DNA of 64,000 nt from Actinobacteria bacterium HGW-Actinobacteria-4 (lineage in GTDB: Bacteria; Actinomycetota; Actinomycetes; Actinomycetales; Demequinaceae). The notes beneath the pieces are model-generated. The model had not been told where the DNA came from and searched no databases. It worked only from the letters and a program-made list of their open reading frames with translations. Positions 50,622 to 59,416 of the stretch are shown here, in pieces. The position numbers were made by a program, and so were the translations under genes. Each line of letters opens with the position of its first letter. Position 1 is the first letter of the stretch. Where the stretch lies: the NCBI GenBank assembly GCA_002841315.1, contig PHEW01000004.1:124001-188000 (forward strand), written 5' to 3'.

Positions 50622-50919
50622 TGGCCTTCTTGGTGCCGGGCTTCTTCGTAGCAGCCTTCTTGGCTGGCGGCTTCGCGCCGGCAGACTTCTTTGCGGCCGG
50701 AGTCTTGGCGGCAGGCTTCTTTGCCGTCGGCGTTGTCGCAACCGGCTCGGCCGGGGGACCGTCCTGGTCCTCGTCCTTCACCAGCTGCTTGGTTTCGGCC
50801 TTGAGGATCCTGAGCGACTGTCCCACGCTGCGTGCGAGTTCGGGAAGTTTGGGCGCGCCAAACAACAGCACAATGATCAGCAGCAAAACGACAATCTGCC
50901 ACGTTCCAGGCCTACCCAT
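50611..50919 (-). CDS. tatA: Sec-independent translocase subunit TatA, with long Lys/Ala tail
   Basis: Forms the export pore with TatC. It is 102 residues: a single N-terminal membrane helix (WQIVVLLLIIVLLFGAPKLPELARSVGQSLRIL, with the conserved FG), an amphipathic helix, and then a C-terminal run of about 45 residues made of AKKPAAK-type repeats, like histone H1 tails. The tail is longer and more basic than in most TatA proteins. GGAG precedes the ATG at 50919; TAGACT near 50954 could be the -10. Confidence 0.93.
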   Translation of the reverse strand: MGRPGTWQIVVLLLIIVLLFGAPKLPELARSVGQSLRILKAETKQLVKDEDQDGPPAEPVATTPTAKKPAAKTPAAKKSAGAKPPAKKAATKKPGTKKASDK

Positions 50920-50956
50920 GCTCGGCTCCTTTTCTGCGAGGTACTGTTTGGCTAGT

Positions 50957-51877
50957 CTAGCCAGCCTGAGCGGTTTCGACGGCCTTCGCCGCGTCGCCGA
51001 GCGCCTGCACTAGCTCTTCCGGCTCCACGACCCTCAGGTAAGGCGCAATGGCCAGTAGCCTGCCCGCAACCCAATGAGCGTTCGTGACGCCAAATGTCGC
51101 CTCGACATCGTCACCCACCTCGTCCAGGGCAACGCCAGGAAGCTCCTCGAGCGCCCAACGGCCACTGCGTGCCACCACTACCCGCGCGTCAAAGCGAGGC
51201 ACCAACGTGAAGCCATCGGCATCTGACGGCGCAGCCACCACGGGCTCGTCTGTGACCGTTACTGCGTTCATCCGATCAAGCCTGAGCGTGCGGTAGTCGC
51301 CCGCACGCCGGCAGAAGCACTCCACGTAGCCGATGCCGTCAATGGTGACCAGGCGATGTGGCTCGATCTCCCGCTCGGTCAGGCGATCATGGGCGTCAAC
51401 GTACGTGACGGTGGCCACGCGCCTGCGCGCCACTGCGTCGAGCAACGCCTGCGAGACCTCGGGCTTGGTTGACGACGCTGGCAGCACCACCATGGGATCA
51501 TTGCCGTCCATCGCCCCTCGTAGCTTGTCCAGGGCGGTGAGGGCTGCCGCGGGGGCCGTACCGGCGGCGACGAGCGCAGACAGCGCTCCCGTCAGGGCGA
51601 CCGCCTCCCTTGCGCTCAGCCGCACTTGAGAAACACCGTGGCTCTCAGTCAAGCTCGCAACGCCATGGTCAAAGGCGGAGAAGTCAAAATCGAGGAGGTC
51701 ATCTGGCATGTATCCGGGAAGGCCTGATACCGACAGCGTTCCCACATCCTTGCGGATCTGATCCTCGCTCACACCAAAGCGTTCGGCAAGCACGGCAAAG
51801 CTGGTGGGACCCTGCTGCTCAAGATAGGTCACGATCCCTAGCAGCCTGGTAAGTCGCGGCAAGGCCTTCTCAGCCAT
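50957..51877 (-). CDS. pafC: WYL-domain regulator PafC
   Basis: Transcription factor that with PafB activates the RecA-independent DNA-damage response of Actinobacteria. It is 306 residues: an N-terminal winged helix (LTRLLGIVTYLEQQGPTSFAVLAERFGVSEDQIRKDVGTLSVSGLPGYMP), a central region, and the WYL domain (VTYVDAHDRLTEREIEPHRLVTIDGIGYVECFCRRAGDYRTLRLDRM, in which the usual WYL reads YVE). Its start overlaps the pafB end by 8 nt. No proteasome genes are in the window. Confidence 0.92.
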   Translation of the reverse strand: MAEKALPRLTRLLGIVTYLEQQGPTSFAVLAERFGVSEDQIRKDVGTLSVSGLPGYMPDDLLDFDFSAFDHGVASLTESHGVSQVRLSAREAVALTGALSALVAAGTAPAAALTALDKLRGAMDGNDPMVVLPASSTKPEVSQALLDAVARRRVATVTYVDAHDRLTEREIEPHRLVTIDGIGYVECFCRRAGDYRTLRLDRMNAVTVTDEPVVAAPSDADGFTLVPRFDARVVVARSGRWALEELPGVALDEVGDDVEATFGVTNAHWVAGRLLAIAPYLRVVEPEELVQALGDAAKAVETAQAG

Positions 51878-52847
51878 GGGTCACCTTCAGTGCCGCCCTC
51901 GCGTGTTCGAGCACGCTTGCGGCAAGCTCGGGAGGCTCGACCACGCGCGCAGCCCCTGCCAGTGCCAGTACCTCGTCTCGTACCGCGTCAGGATGATGGA
52001 AGGGCACCCTTACCAGATCCCAGTCCCCATCGCTGCTCACGAACTCGCCGCGTGAACGCAAAGCGTGGCCAGCTTCCGCGCGCAGGGCGACAAGCGCGGT
52101 GCCCGGGTCCCCTGGGCCGGTCAACATCGTGTCTGGAAGGACCTCGGGAGGTTCGAAACTACCTGGGGATCCCACCTTTTTCACGGCTCCGTGAATACGG
52201 CCGATGCGGAAGGTGCGTGGGGCGTCGCGGTCACGGTCGCGCCCCACCAGGTACTCCGTGCCGCCCCGAATCATGAGTCGCCACGGCTCTACGGTGCGTT
52301 GCGTGGTGCCCGAGGTCGCGGAGGCGTACTCGAATCGCACCGCCTGGCGGTCGTGCGCCGCCTCGATGAGCGCGGCCGTGGCGTCTTGGGCTGCGGTGGT
52401 GCGTGCGGCAAACGGTAGGTCGACACTGGCGTGATGGGTCACCTGGGAGGCGACCTTCACGAGGCCCTGGCGGGCGTCAGCGCCCAAGACGGCACCCTGC
52501 CAGTACTCCGCGGCCACACCGATCACCGCCAGCTCAGCTGGCGTGAGATCGATCGCCGGCATGATGGCGTCCGAGGAATGGATCTTGTAGCCGATGTCAT
52601 CCCCGTGAGCGGCATCTGTCACCGTGCGGATCGGCACTCCCCAACGCCGTAGATCATCCTTGTCGCGCTCAAACATGCGTTCAAACGCCGCGTCTCGCTT
52701 CTTGGACTCTTCCTCGCTCATCGATGGGTCGACGGGGTCGTAGCCCTGCACGGTTGCACGGATCTCACTCCGGAGCATTCGCACCCGGGTGTGTGTGAGC
52801 GCAATCACCAGGTTGAGCAACCGCTCCGCGGGGTCGATGGCCGCCAT
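51870..52847 (-). CDS. pafB: WYL-domain regulator PafB
   Basis: Partner of PafC. It is 325 residues, with N-terminal winged helix (RLLNLVIALTHTRVRMLRSEIRATVQGY) and WYL region (VRFEYASATSGTTQRTVEPWRLMIRGGTEYLVGRDRDRDAPRTFRIGRI). The stop of hisG is immediately before its start codon. Single-stranded DNA is thought to activate PafBC through the WYL domains. The pafB-pafC-tatA-tatC-helY order here is the conserved actinobacterial arrangement. Confidence 0.92.
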   Translation of the reverse strand: MAAIDPAERLLNLVIALTHTRVRMLRSEIRATVQGYDPVDPSMSEEESKKRDAAFERMFERDKDDLRRWGVPIRTVTDAAHGDDIGYKIHSSDAIMPAIDLTPAELAVIGVAAEYWQGAVLGADARQGLVKVASQVTHHASVDLPFAARTTAAQDATAALIEAAHDRQAVRFEYASATSGTTQRTVEPWRLMIRGGTEYLVGRDRDRDAPRTFRIGRIHGAVKKVGSPGSFEPPEVLPDTMLTGPGDPGTALVALRAEAGHALRSRGEFVSSDGDWDLVRVPFHHPDAVRDEVLALAGAARVVEPPELAASVLEHARAALKVTHG

Positions 52848-53690
52848 CTAGACCCGGACAGCCAGCAGTTCCGTTGTCAGGATGGCGCGCGCGCCCACGG
52901 CATAGAGCTCGTCCATCACGTGGTTCATTTCACTACGCGGAACCATCACGCGCACAGCCGACCAGTCAGAGCCGTGCAGTGGCGTCACCGTGGGAGCCTC
53001 GAAACCGGGAGTCACGGCGATCGCCGCCTCAAGCTTCTCACCCGGGACGTCGTAGTCCATCAGCACAAACTGCCGTGCCATGAGAACGCCGCGAAGGCGA
53101 GCAGCGAGCACTGCGATCTGCTCTTCAGGGACATCGCTGTCACGAATCAAGATTGCCTCAGACTTCAGCAACGGCTCGCCAAAGATCTCGAGCCCTGCCG
53201 CGCGCAAGGTGGTGCCTGTCGAGACAACGTCGGCCACAACATCGGCCACGCCCAATCGGACCGATGACTCCACGGCGCCGTCCAGGCGCACCACCTCGGC
53301 CTCAACGCCAAACGACTTGAGGTGATTGGTGACGAGGTGAGGATACGAGGTCGCGACGCGCTTGCCCGCGATCTGCTCGATGCTCGTCACCGAGTCCGGG
53401 GGTGCCGCGTACCTGAAGGTGGAGGCCCCGAAACCCAGTTCGAGGTGCTCGACGGCATCGGCTCCGCTGTCGAGTAGCAGGTCCCTTCCCGTGATGCCTG
53501 CGTGCACCGTACCCGCACCTACATAGACGGCGACGTCACGCGGACGCAAGAAGAAGAACTCGACCTCGTTGCGGGCGTCGAGCAACACCAAGTCGCGGGG
53601 GTCGGCGCGCTGCTTATAGCCGGCCTCGCGCAGCAGCTGGCTGGCGGGTTCGGACAGTGAGCCCTTGTTGGGAATGGCAATGCGAAGCAC
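52848..53690 (-). CDS. hisG: ATP phosphoribosyltransferase (long form)
   Basis: First step of histidine synthesis: ATP plus PRPP to phosphoribosyl-ATP. It is 280 residues, the long HisG with a C-terminal regulatory domain ([66 protein letters not shown]) that allows histidine feedback. The core has [15 protein letters not shown] and [21 protein letters not shown] (PRPP loop). AGGAG lies 5 nt before the GTG at 53690. It is paired with hisE, 8 nt upstream. Confidence 0.95.
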   Translation of the reverse strand: MLRIAIPNKGSLSEPASQLLREAGYKQRADPRDLVLLDARNEVEFFFLRPRDVAVYVGAGTVHAGITGRDLLLDSGADAVEHLELGFGASTFRYAAPPDSVTSIEQIAGKRVATSYPHLVTNHLKSFGVEAEVVRLDGAVESSVRLGVADVVADVVSTGTTLRAAGLEIFGEPLLKSEAILIRDSDVPEEQIAVLAARLRGVLMARQFVLMDYDVPGEKLEAAIAVTPGFEAPTVTPLHGSDWSAVRVMVPRSEMNHVMDELYAVGARAILTTELLAVRV

Positions 53691-53698
53691 AACTCTCC

Positions 53699-53962
53699 TT
53701 AGAGGTAACGGCCGATGTCTTCAAGTGTGAGTCCGCGCGCGATCATCATCACTTGCGCGTGGTAGAGCAACTGGGAGATCTCTTCGGCGGTCTCGGCGTC
53801 GCTTTGGTACTCGGCCGCCATCCATGCCTCGGCGGCTTCTTCCACCAGCTTCTTGCCGATCGCGTGCACTCCCCCGTCGAGCAAGGCAACGGTACCTGAG
53901 CCTTCGGGGCGTTGCTCGGCGCGCGCAGTCAACTCCGCGAACAGTTCGTCGAATGTCTTCAC
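53699..53962 (-). CDS. hisE: Phosphoribosyl-ATP pyrophosphohydrolase
   Basis: Second step of histidine synthesis. It is 87 residues with the MazG-like helices and metal-binding acidic motif ([36 protein letters not shown]). The GTG start at 53962 has TAGGCT 6 nt upstream and no Shine-Dalgarno, so the hisE-hisG pair can be transcribed independently of the rib genes that come before it. Confidence 0.95.
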   Translation of the reverse strand: MKTFDELFAELTARAEQRPEGSGTVALLDGGVHAIGKKLVEEAAEAWMAAEYQSDAETAEEISQLLYHAQVMMIARGLTLEDIGRYL

Positions 53963-53968
53963 GGCCCC

Positions 53969-53974
53969 AGCCTA
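53969..53974 (-). promoter_or_regulatory. -10 element of hisE-hisG
   Basis: TAGGCT on the minus strand, 6 nt before the GTG at 53962. Confidence 0.5.
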
Positions 53975-54036
53975 GGGCAGGCCCCGCGCGCTGGGCGACT
54001 AGACGGGCTGATGCCGGGGCGAGGCAGTGCTGACGG

Positions 54037-54504
54037 CTAGTGGAGGCCGCGTAGCGCGATAGCGGTGGCAAGGGCAGCCTGGACAGCCTCAGCCCCCTTG
54101 TCCTCCTTGGAGCCATCCAGTCCCGCGCGGGCCAGGGCTTGGGCGTCATCGTCGCACGTCAGCACGCCAAAGCCCACCGGAGTCACGTGCTCACGAGCCA
54201 CGGCGTTGAGGCCCTGGGTTACCGCGTCGCACACGTAATCAAAGTGCGGGGTATCCCCGCGGATCACGACACCTAGAGCCGCAATGGCGTCGACGCCTTG
54301 AAGCGCGAGGTGCTCCGCGACGATCGTCAGCTCGAATGCTCCAGGGACGCGCGTGACGCGGTAGTTGGCACCCGCGGCTTCGGCGGCGCGTATCGCTCCG
54401 GCGACCAGGCCATCCATCACTTCGGTATGCCACTGAGCAGCGACAATCTCGACGGTGTAGCCCGTGGCGTCGAGTTCAATCGCGGGTGCGCCTGCTCCGC
54501 TCAC
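54037..54504 (-). CDS. ribH: 6,7-dimethyl-8-ribityllumazine synthase
   Basis: Condenses the pyrimidine intermediate with dihydroxybutanone phosphate in riboflavin synthesis. It is 155 residues with VEIVAAQWHTEVMDGL, the region VPGAFELTIVAEHLA, and GVVIRGDTPHFDYVCDAVTQG carrying the catalytic His. The GTG at 54504 overlaps the ribAB stop by 4 nt. Last gene of the rib operon. Confidence 0.95.
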   Translation of the reverse strand: MSGAGAPAIELDATGYTVEIVAAQWHTEVMDGLVAGAIRAAEAAGANYRVTRVPGAFELTIVAEHLALQGVDAIAALGVVIRGDTPHFDYVCDAVTQGLNAVAREHVTPVGFGVLTCDDDAQALARAGLDGSKEDKGAEAVQAALATAIALRGLH

Positions 54505-55742
54505 GCGTTGTCTCCCAGAATGTGGCCCATGCGCTCGATCTTAGTGGCACGGTAGGCCTCGTTCTCAGGGTGTGCGCCCACGTGATGAGGGACGCGTTCC
54601 GTGACGGTGATACCGGAGGCGCGCAGCCCCTCCACCTTGGCAGGGTTGTTGGTCAGGAGGCGCACTTCGGTAAGGCCCAACTCGTGCAGGATCGCGGCGC
54701 CTGCGCCGTATTCGCGGCGATCGACCGGCAGTCCCAGATCAGTGTTGGCGTCAACCGTATCGCGCCCGGTGTCCTGGAGTGCGTACGCCTGGATCTTGGA
54801 CAAGATGCCAATACCGCGGCCTTCGTGGCCGGTGAGATAGACGACGGCGCCGCCTTCAGCGGCCACGCGCGCAATCGCGCCGTCGAGCTGCGGTCCGCAA
54901 TCACACCGCAGCGAACCAAAGGCGTCACCGGTGAGGCACTCGGAGTGGACGCGCACCAGCGGCACCGTGCCGGTCTTGACGGGCATTGTCAGCGCGACGT
55001 GCTCGTCGCCCGTGCGAGCGTCCCTGAATCCGGTGACAGTGAACTCACCGTGTGCGGTGGGAAGGCGGGACTGCCCCGCAAAGACCACCCGGTGCGGCGA
55101 CGGTTCGATAGGAGGGGGAACGTCTCCCTTGTGCTTGCGGTAGTGAATGAGGTCGGCGATAGTCATGAGCACCAGACCCTCTCGGTCGGCTAAAGCGGTG
55201 GCACTGCCCAGGCGCATCATGGTGCCGTCGTCATTGACCAATTCTGCGATGACGCCTACGGGTTCAAGCCCCGCAAGCCTGCACAGGTCGACTGCGGCTT
55301 CCGTGTGTCCAGGGCGGTGAAGGACACCACCTGCAACAGCGCGTAGCGGCAAAACATGCCCGGGCCTGATCACATCGTCCGAGGTCGCGTCCGGCGAAGC
55401 CAAGACTTGCAGGGTCCGGTGCCGGTCCGCCGCAGAGATGCCCGTGGATACGCCCGACGCGGCGTCAACCGAGACGGTGTACGCGGTGCGGCGGGGATCC
55501 TGGCTGTTGGGGACCATGAGTGGCAGCGCTAACGCATCCGCCTTCGGTTCTGGCATGGGCGCACAGAGGTATCCGCTCGAATGGCGAATGCCCCACGCGA
55601 CCCACTCCACTGTGGTGGTCTGAGCGGACATGATGAAGTCAGCCTCGTTCTCGCGGTGACGCGAGTCGGAGACCAGCACCGGCTTGCCCTCACGCAGGTC
55701 AGCCAGGGCTGCCTCGACCAGCGCAATCGGATCGTGGTTCAT
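54501..55742 (-). CDS. ribAB: Bifunctional DHBP synthase / GTP cyclohydrolase II
   Basis: 413 residues. The N-terminal half makes 3,4-dihydroxy-2-butanone 4-phosphate (VSDSRHRENEADFIMSAQ, DRHRTLQVLA). The C-terminal half opens GTP (HSECLTGDAFGSLRCDCGPQL zinc site with its Cys residues; GHEGRGIGILSKIQAYALQD). Both entry reactions of riboflavin synthesis are thus on one chain. It overlaps ribE (ATGA) and ribH (GTGA). Confidence 0.96.
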   Translation of the reverse strand: MNHDPIALVEAALADLREGKPVLVSDSRHRENEADFIMSAQTTTVEWVAWGIRHSSGYLCAPMPEPKADALALPLMVPNSQDPRRTAYTVSVDAASGVSTGISAADRHRTLQVLASPDATSDDVIRPGHVLPLRAVAGGVLHRPGHTEAAVDLCRLAGLEPVGVIAELVNDDGTMMRLGSATALADREGLVLMTIADLIHYRKHKGDVPPPIEPSPHRVVFAGQSRLPTAHGEFTVTGFRDARTGDEHVALTMPVKTGTVPLVRVHSECLTGDAFGSLRCDCGPQLDGAIARVAAEGGAVVYLTGHEGRGIGILSKIQAYALQDTGRDTVDANTDLGLPVDRREYGAGAAILHELGLTEVRLLTNNPAKVEGLRASGITVTERVPHHVGAHPENEAYRATKIERMGHILGDNA

Positions 55743-56332
55743 GAACGCTCTGCCAGCATGCGCTCCACGTACTTGGCGATGACATCCACCTCGACGTTGA
55801 CTTTGTCGCCCACGGCCAGGGCATTGAGCGTGGTGTCGCTCAAAGTGGTCGGGATGAGTGAAACGGTGACCTGGTTGCCATCAAGGGCGGCGACGGTCAA
55901 CGAGACTCCGTTGATGGTGACCGAGCCCTTGGGCACCAGGTAGCGCTGCATGTGCTCGGGGACGTCAAGGGTGAAGTCGTCCCACTCCGCTTGCGAGTCG
56001 CGTGCGATCAACGTCGCGACGCCATCGACATGCCCCTGGACCATGTGGCCGCCGAGCCTGCCGTCCGCGCGCATTGCTCGCTCAAGGTTGACCCGGTCCC
56101 CCACTCCGATGGCCCCAAGAGTGGTCGTGGCCCGGGTCACTCGCATAACGTCCGCCACCCACTCGTTGCCATCGTGCTGGGAAACCGTGAGGCAGACCCC
56201 ATCCACCGCGATGGACTCGCCGTGCTGAAGGTCGCCGCCAAAGCCCTCTGAGGTGATGGTGATCTGGCTGCGCGAACCATGGTCATCCACGCGAGTCACG
56301 GTTCCGGTCGATTCGATAATGCCGGTGAACAT
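55739..56332 (-). CDS. ribE: Riboflavin synthase, alpha subunit
   Basis: Dismutates two lumazines to riboflavin. It is 197 residues of two lumazine-binding barrel repeats: MFTGIIESTGTV...SIAVDGVCLTV and GGHMVQGHVDGVATL...GSVTINGVSLTVAAL, a duplicated form as expected. The start overlaps the ribD stop by 1 nt and the stop overlaps the ribAB start. Some annotators call this gene ribC. Confidence 0.95.
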   Translation of the reverse strand: MFTGIIESTGTVTRVDDHGSRSQITITSEGFGGDLQHGESIAVDGVCLTVSQHDGNEWVADVMRVTRATTTLGAIGVGDRVNLERAMRADGRLGGHMVQGHVDGVATLIARDSQAEWDDFTLDVPEHMQRYLVPKGSVTINGVSLTVAALDGNQVTVSLIPTTLSDTTLNALAVGDKVNVEVDVIAKYVERMLAERS

Positions 56333-57321
56333 TAGCTTCCTCTCAACAAGTGTGCAGTGATGAGGGTATCGAAGCCCAGCTGCGTCACGGTCACGTTCTT
56401 AAACCTCAACGCCTTCTCCATAGTGTCGATTCCCAGGTCATGAACGGCGGTGGGGCCGGAACCCAACAGGGCTGGGGCAATGTACGCGTTGACCTCGTCG
56501 ACCAATCCAGCCCCTACGAACGCCGACGTCACAGTCGCGCCCCCCTCGATGAGAACCGATCTCACCTCGCGCTCGTGAAGCCGATGGAGAACCTCGAGGG
56601 GGTCGTGCATCGTTAACGCCAGGACGTTGTCGTCGCGCCAGAGGGCCGCGCCTTGAGTAGCACGCTTGCCCATCACCACGCGAAGCGGTTGGTGCGGATC
56701 GCCCACACCCGAAGGGCGCGCCGACAACTGGGGATCGTCGACGACCACCGTCTGCGTGCCAACCAGGATGGCGTCAACCCCGGCACGGACATGGTGTGCG
56801 TGTGCCCGCGCTTGCTCACCCGTAATCCAGAAACTCGTGCCGTCCGCCGCCGCGGTGCGCCCATCAAGGGTGGATGCCCACTTGGCAATGACATACGGCC
56901 GTCCCTCGCGCATGGCATGAAGCCAGCGGTGGTTCAGGGCTTCAGCGCCTTCACGAGGCGAATACTGCGCGTCGACGCCATGCTGGGCCAGCATCGACGC
57001 TCCCCCCCTGGCTGCGGGGTTGGGATCCTTGACCGCATACAGCACGCGAGCGACGCCTGCCTCGATCAGCGCCTCGGTGCATGGACCTGTGCGACCGGTG
57101 TGGGAGCACGGCTCGAGCGTCACAAACGCTGTGGCGCCGAGCACGCTGTTGCCTCGTAGGGAGGCGTTTGCAAGAGCGTCTACCTCGGCGTGAGGGGTAC
57201 CTGCTCCGCGGTGAAATCCTTCCCCCAACACCGTGCCGTCGGCGTCCGCGATCACGCATCCCACCCGTGGGTTTGCACCTACCGCCGGGCCAAGCTCTGC
57301 AAGGTCGAGCGCTCGCTGCAT
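56332..57321 (-). CDS. ribD: Bifunctional pyrimidine deaminase/reductase RibD
   Basis: Second and third steps of riboflavin synthesis. It is 329 residues from the ATG at 57321. The N-terminal deaminase has GANPRVGCVIAD, TPHAEVDAL and FVTLEPCSHTGRTGPC (zinc ligands). The C-terminal reductase begins around RPYVIAKWASTLDGRTAAADG and has SVLIEGGATVTSAFV. The frame is open upstream through rpe; no ribosome site is clear, and an ATG at 57433-57435 would overlap rpe by about 70 nt, so the start is uncertain. There is no FMN riboswitch upstream. Confidence 0.9.
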   Translation of the reverse strand: MQRALDLAELGPAVGANPRVGCVIADADGTVLGEGFHRGAGTPHAEVDALANASLRGNSVLGATAFVTLEPCSHTGRTGPCTEALIEAGVARVLYAVKDPNPAARGGASMLAQHGVDAQYSPREGAEALNHRWLHAMREGRPYVIAKWASTLDGRTAAADGTSFWITGEQARAHAHHVRAGVDAILVGTQTVVVDDPQLSARPSGVGDPHQPLRVVMGKRATQGAALWRDDNVLALTMHDPLEVLHRLHEREVRSVLIEGGATVTSAFVGAGLVDEVNAYIAPALLGSGPTAVHDLGIDTMEKALRFKNVTVTQLGFDTLITAHLLRGS

Positions 57322-57364
57322 CGCCGCGGTCGCGTCCGCGATGCGCTCAATCGGCGTGAACTCG

Positions 57365-58030
57365 TCAGTGATGGTGCACGCCCTCGGCTTGCGCGCGGAG
57401 CGCTGCGATACTCGCGTGGGGGTTGCCTGCGCCATACACAGCGCTTCCTGCGACCAGGACGTCAGCCCCGGCATCGACAACCTCCGCGACGGTGGCCTCA
57501 GAGATACCGCCATCAACTTCGATCCACACCTGGGCGCCTGTTCTATTCGCGGCTTCACGCAGCGCGCGTACCTTTGGCATGGTTTCAGGCATGAACGCCT
57601 GGCCGCCAAACCCAGGCTCCACCGTCATGATCAGCACCATGTCGAACTCGTGAAGGTGCTCAATGATCGCGCCCAGGGGCGTGGCGGGCTTGAGTGCCAC
57701 AGACGCCCGCGTGTGCATCGAGCGGAGGGTGCGCGCCAATGCTACGGGATCGTCACAGGCCTCAAGATGGAACGTCACAGATGCCGCGCCGGCCTCTGCG
57801 TAGCGAGGTGCCCAGAGCTCCGGGTTGGTGATCATCAAGTGCGCATCCACGGGAAGCGGACTCACCTGAGCAAGGCGTTCCAACACGGGAAGTCCCAAGG
57901 TCATGTTCGGCACAAAGTGCCCGTCCATGACGTCGACGTGAAGCCAGTCGGCGTTGCTTGCCGCGATGATGTCCCGCTCAAGATTGGCGAAATCCGCCGA
58001 GAGAATGCTCGGTGCTATCTGGATACCCAT
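57365..58030 (-). CDS. rpe: Ribulose-phosphate 3-epimerase
   Basis: Interconverts ribulose-5-P and xylulose-5-P in the pentose phosphate pathway. It is 221 residues of TIM barrel with IAPSILSADFANLERDI, HVDVMDGHFVPNMTLGLP, DAHLMITNP, MTVEPGFGGQAFMPETMPKV and EVDGGISEATVAEVVDAGADVLVAGSAV. The ATG at 58030 has TAGGCT 6 nt upstream. It precedes ribD, supplying ribulose-5-phosphate, which is also the riboflavin precursor. Confidence 0.96.
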   Translation of the reverse strand: MGIQIAPSILSADFANLERDIIAASNADWLHVDVMDGHFVPNMTLGLPVLERLAQVSPLPVDAHLMITNPELWAPRYAEAGAASVTFHLEACDDPVALARTLRSMHTRASVALKPATPLGAIIEHLHEFDMVLIMTVEPGFGGQAFMPETMPKVRALREAANRTGAQVWIEVDGGISEATVAEVVDAGADVLVAGSAVYGAGNPHASIAALRAQAEGVHHH

Positions 58031-58036
58031 GGTTCC

Positions 58037-58042
58037 AGCCTA
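58037..58042 (-). promoter_or_regulatory. -10 element of rpe and the rib operon
   Basis: TAGGCT on the minus strand, 6 nt before the ATG at 58030. Confidence 0.5.
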
Positions 58043-58063
58043 CTGCGGCGAGACCCCAAGGAT

Positions 58064-59416
58064 TCAGGGCCTCCTCAAGAGCGCCAGGAACATGGCATCA
58101 GTACCGTGGACGTGGGTCCACATCTGCACAGCAGGCCCTGTTCCCCACGCCTCTGGAGCTAGGTTGGTAGCCGCGGCCATTGCTGGCCGCGCGTCAATGA
58201 TGTCCAGCCCCACCGCGCGCTCGATGATGTCCCGCGTCTCCGCCAGAACAGGTGAGCAGGTGACGTAGGCGACCAATCCGCCTGGAGCAACCAGCCTCGC
58301 GGCTGCAGCCAACAGTTCTGCCTGCAGTGCCGCGAGGTCCACGAGGTCCTGCTGAGAGCGTCTCCAACGCGCCTCTGGACGCCGCCGTAGCGCTCCGAGT
58401 CCTGTGCACGGAGCGTCGAGAAGCACGCGGTCGTAGCTCCCGTCAACACCCCACGTGCGAGCGTCGCCCACATGGACTGTCACCGTGGCAGGATCGAGGC
58501 GCGAGACGGCTGTCCTCACCAATGTGGCACGGTGCGAGTGGAGCTCGAGCGCATCAAGCTTCGCTCCAGCGCCGCTCGCAAGGGCCCCCAGTAGCGCCGC
58601 CTTGCCGCCCGGACCCGCGCACATGTCCAGCCACCGCTCCCCTGCGTGGACGGGCGCGGCCTTCACCAACGCGGTTGCGACCACCTGACTGCCCTCGTCC
58701 TGGACCGCCGCCCGTCCGTCCGCCACCGCTGGAATGGACGCAGGGTCACCGCCTCCCAGCGTCACACCGTAGCGCGACAACGGCGAGGGCTCGGCGTCTG
58801 GGACGGACGCAGCCAGTTCCTGCTGTGTCACGAGACCCGGTCGTGCCACAAGGCTCACCTTGGCTCGAGCATTGTTCGCGGCTAGAGCCGCCTCAAGTTC
58901 AGTGTGGCGCCCGTCTGCACCAAGGGACTCAGCCAGCGAGTCCGCGACCCACGTAGGGTGGGAATGGCGGGTCGCGAGCGAGGTGCGAGAGGAACCCGGT
59001 GCCAGGAGCGCAACCCACGCGTCCTCGTCCCGTTCCGTGATGCGACGCATCACGGCGTTGGCGAACTTCGCTGCACCGACGCCTCCATGCTCGCGAACCA
59101 TGTCTACTGTCTCCGAGACCGCGGCATGGGGAGGCACCCGCATAGCGAGCACCTGATGCGCTCCAAGCCAGAGGCAGCATCGGACTTCGGGGTTGATGGT
59201 CTCTACGGGACGCTTCGCGGCGTGCCCGATGACGGCGTCGTACCATCCCTGCATTCGGAGCGCGCCGTAGGCGAGTTCGGTAGCGAAGGCCGCGTCACGG
59301 CCCCGTAGTCCACGCTCACGCAAGATCTTGGGCATGACAAGGTTGGCGTACGCGTTGTCGCGTTGCACCGCTACCAGACAGGTGTAGGCCGCGCCTCTGG
59401 CCGCATCTCCGCTCAT
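58064..59416 (-). CDS. rsmB: 16S rRNA m5C967 methyltransferase (RsmB-like)
   Basis: 450-residue RNA cytosine-C5 methyltransferase. A NusB-like domain covers about residues 1-140 (GAAYTCLVAVQRDNAYANLV), then the Rossmann core with MCAGPGGKAALLGAL (SAM), the motif IV Cys in LLDAPCTGLGALRRRPEARWRRS and the motif VI catalytic Cys in VTCSP. The ATG at 59416 overlaps the fmt stop in ATGA, the conserved fmt-rsmB coupling; a longer frame runs into fmt. Confidence 0.93.
   Translation of the reverse strand: MSGDAARGAAYTCLVAVQRDNAYANLVMPKILRERGLRGRDAAFATELAYGALRMQGWYDAVIGHAAKRPVETINPEVRCCLWLGAHQVLAMRVPPHAAVSETVDMVREHGGVGAAKFANAVMRRITERDEDAWVALLAPGSSRTSLATRHSHPTWVADSLAESLGADGRHTELEAALAANNARAKVSLVARPGLVTQQELAASVPDAEPSPLSRYGVTLGGGDPASIPAVADGRAAVQDEGSQVVATALVKAAPVHAGERWLDMCAGPGGKAALLGALASGAGAKLDALELHSHRATLVRTAVSRLDPATVTVHVGDARTWGVDGSYDRVLLDAPCTGLGALRRRPEARWRRSQQDLVDLAALQAELLAAAARLVAPGGLVAYVTCSPVLAETRDIIERAVGLDIIDARPAMAAATNLAPEAWGTGPAVQMWTHVHGTDAMFLALLRRP

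Noticed and set aside
57322-57609. Longer ribD reading back through rpe
   Set aside because: Would overlap rpe by more than 200 nt with no ribosome site. The 57433-57435 ATG remains a weak alternative.
56332-58030. FMN riboswitch for the riboflavin genes
   Set aside because: ribD follows rpe by tens of bases, and no RFN element can be placed upstream of either.
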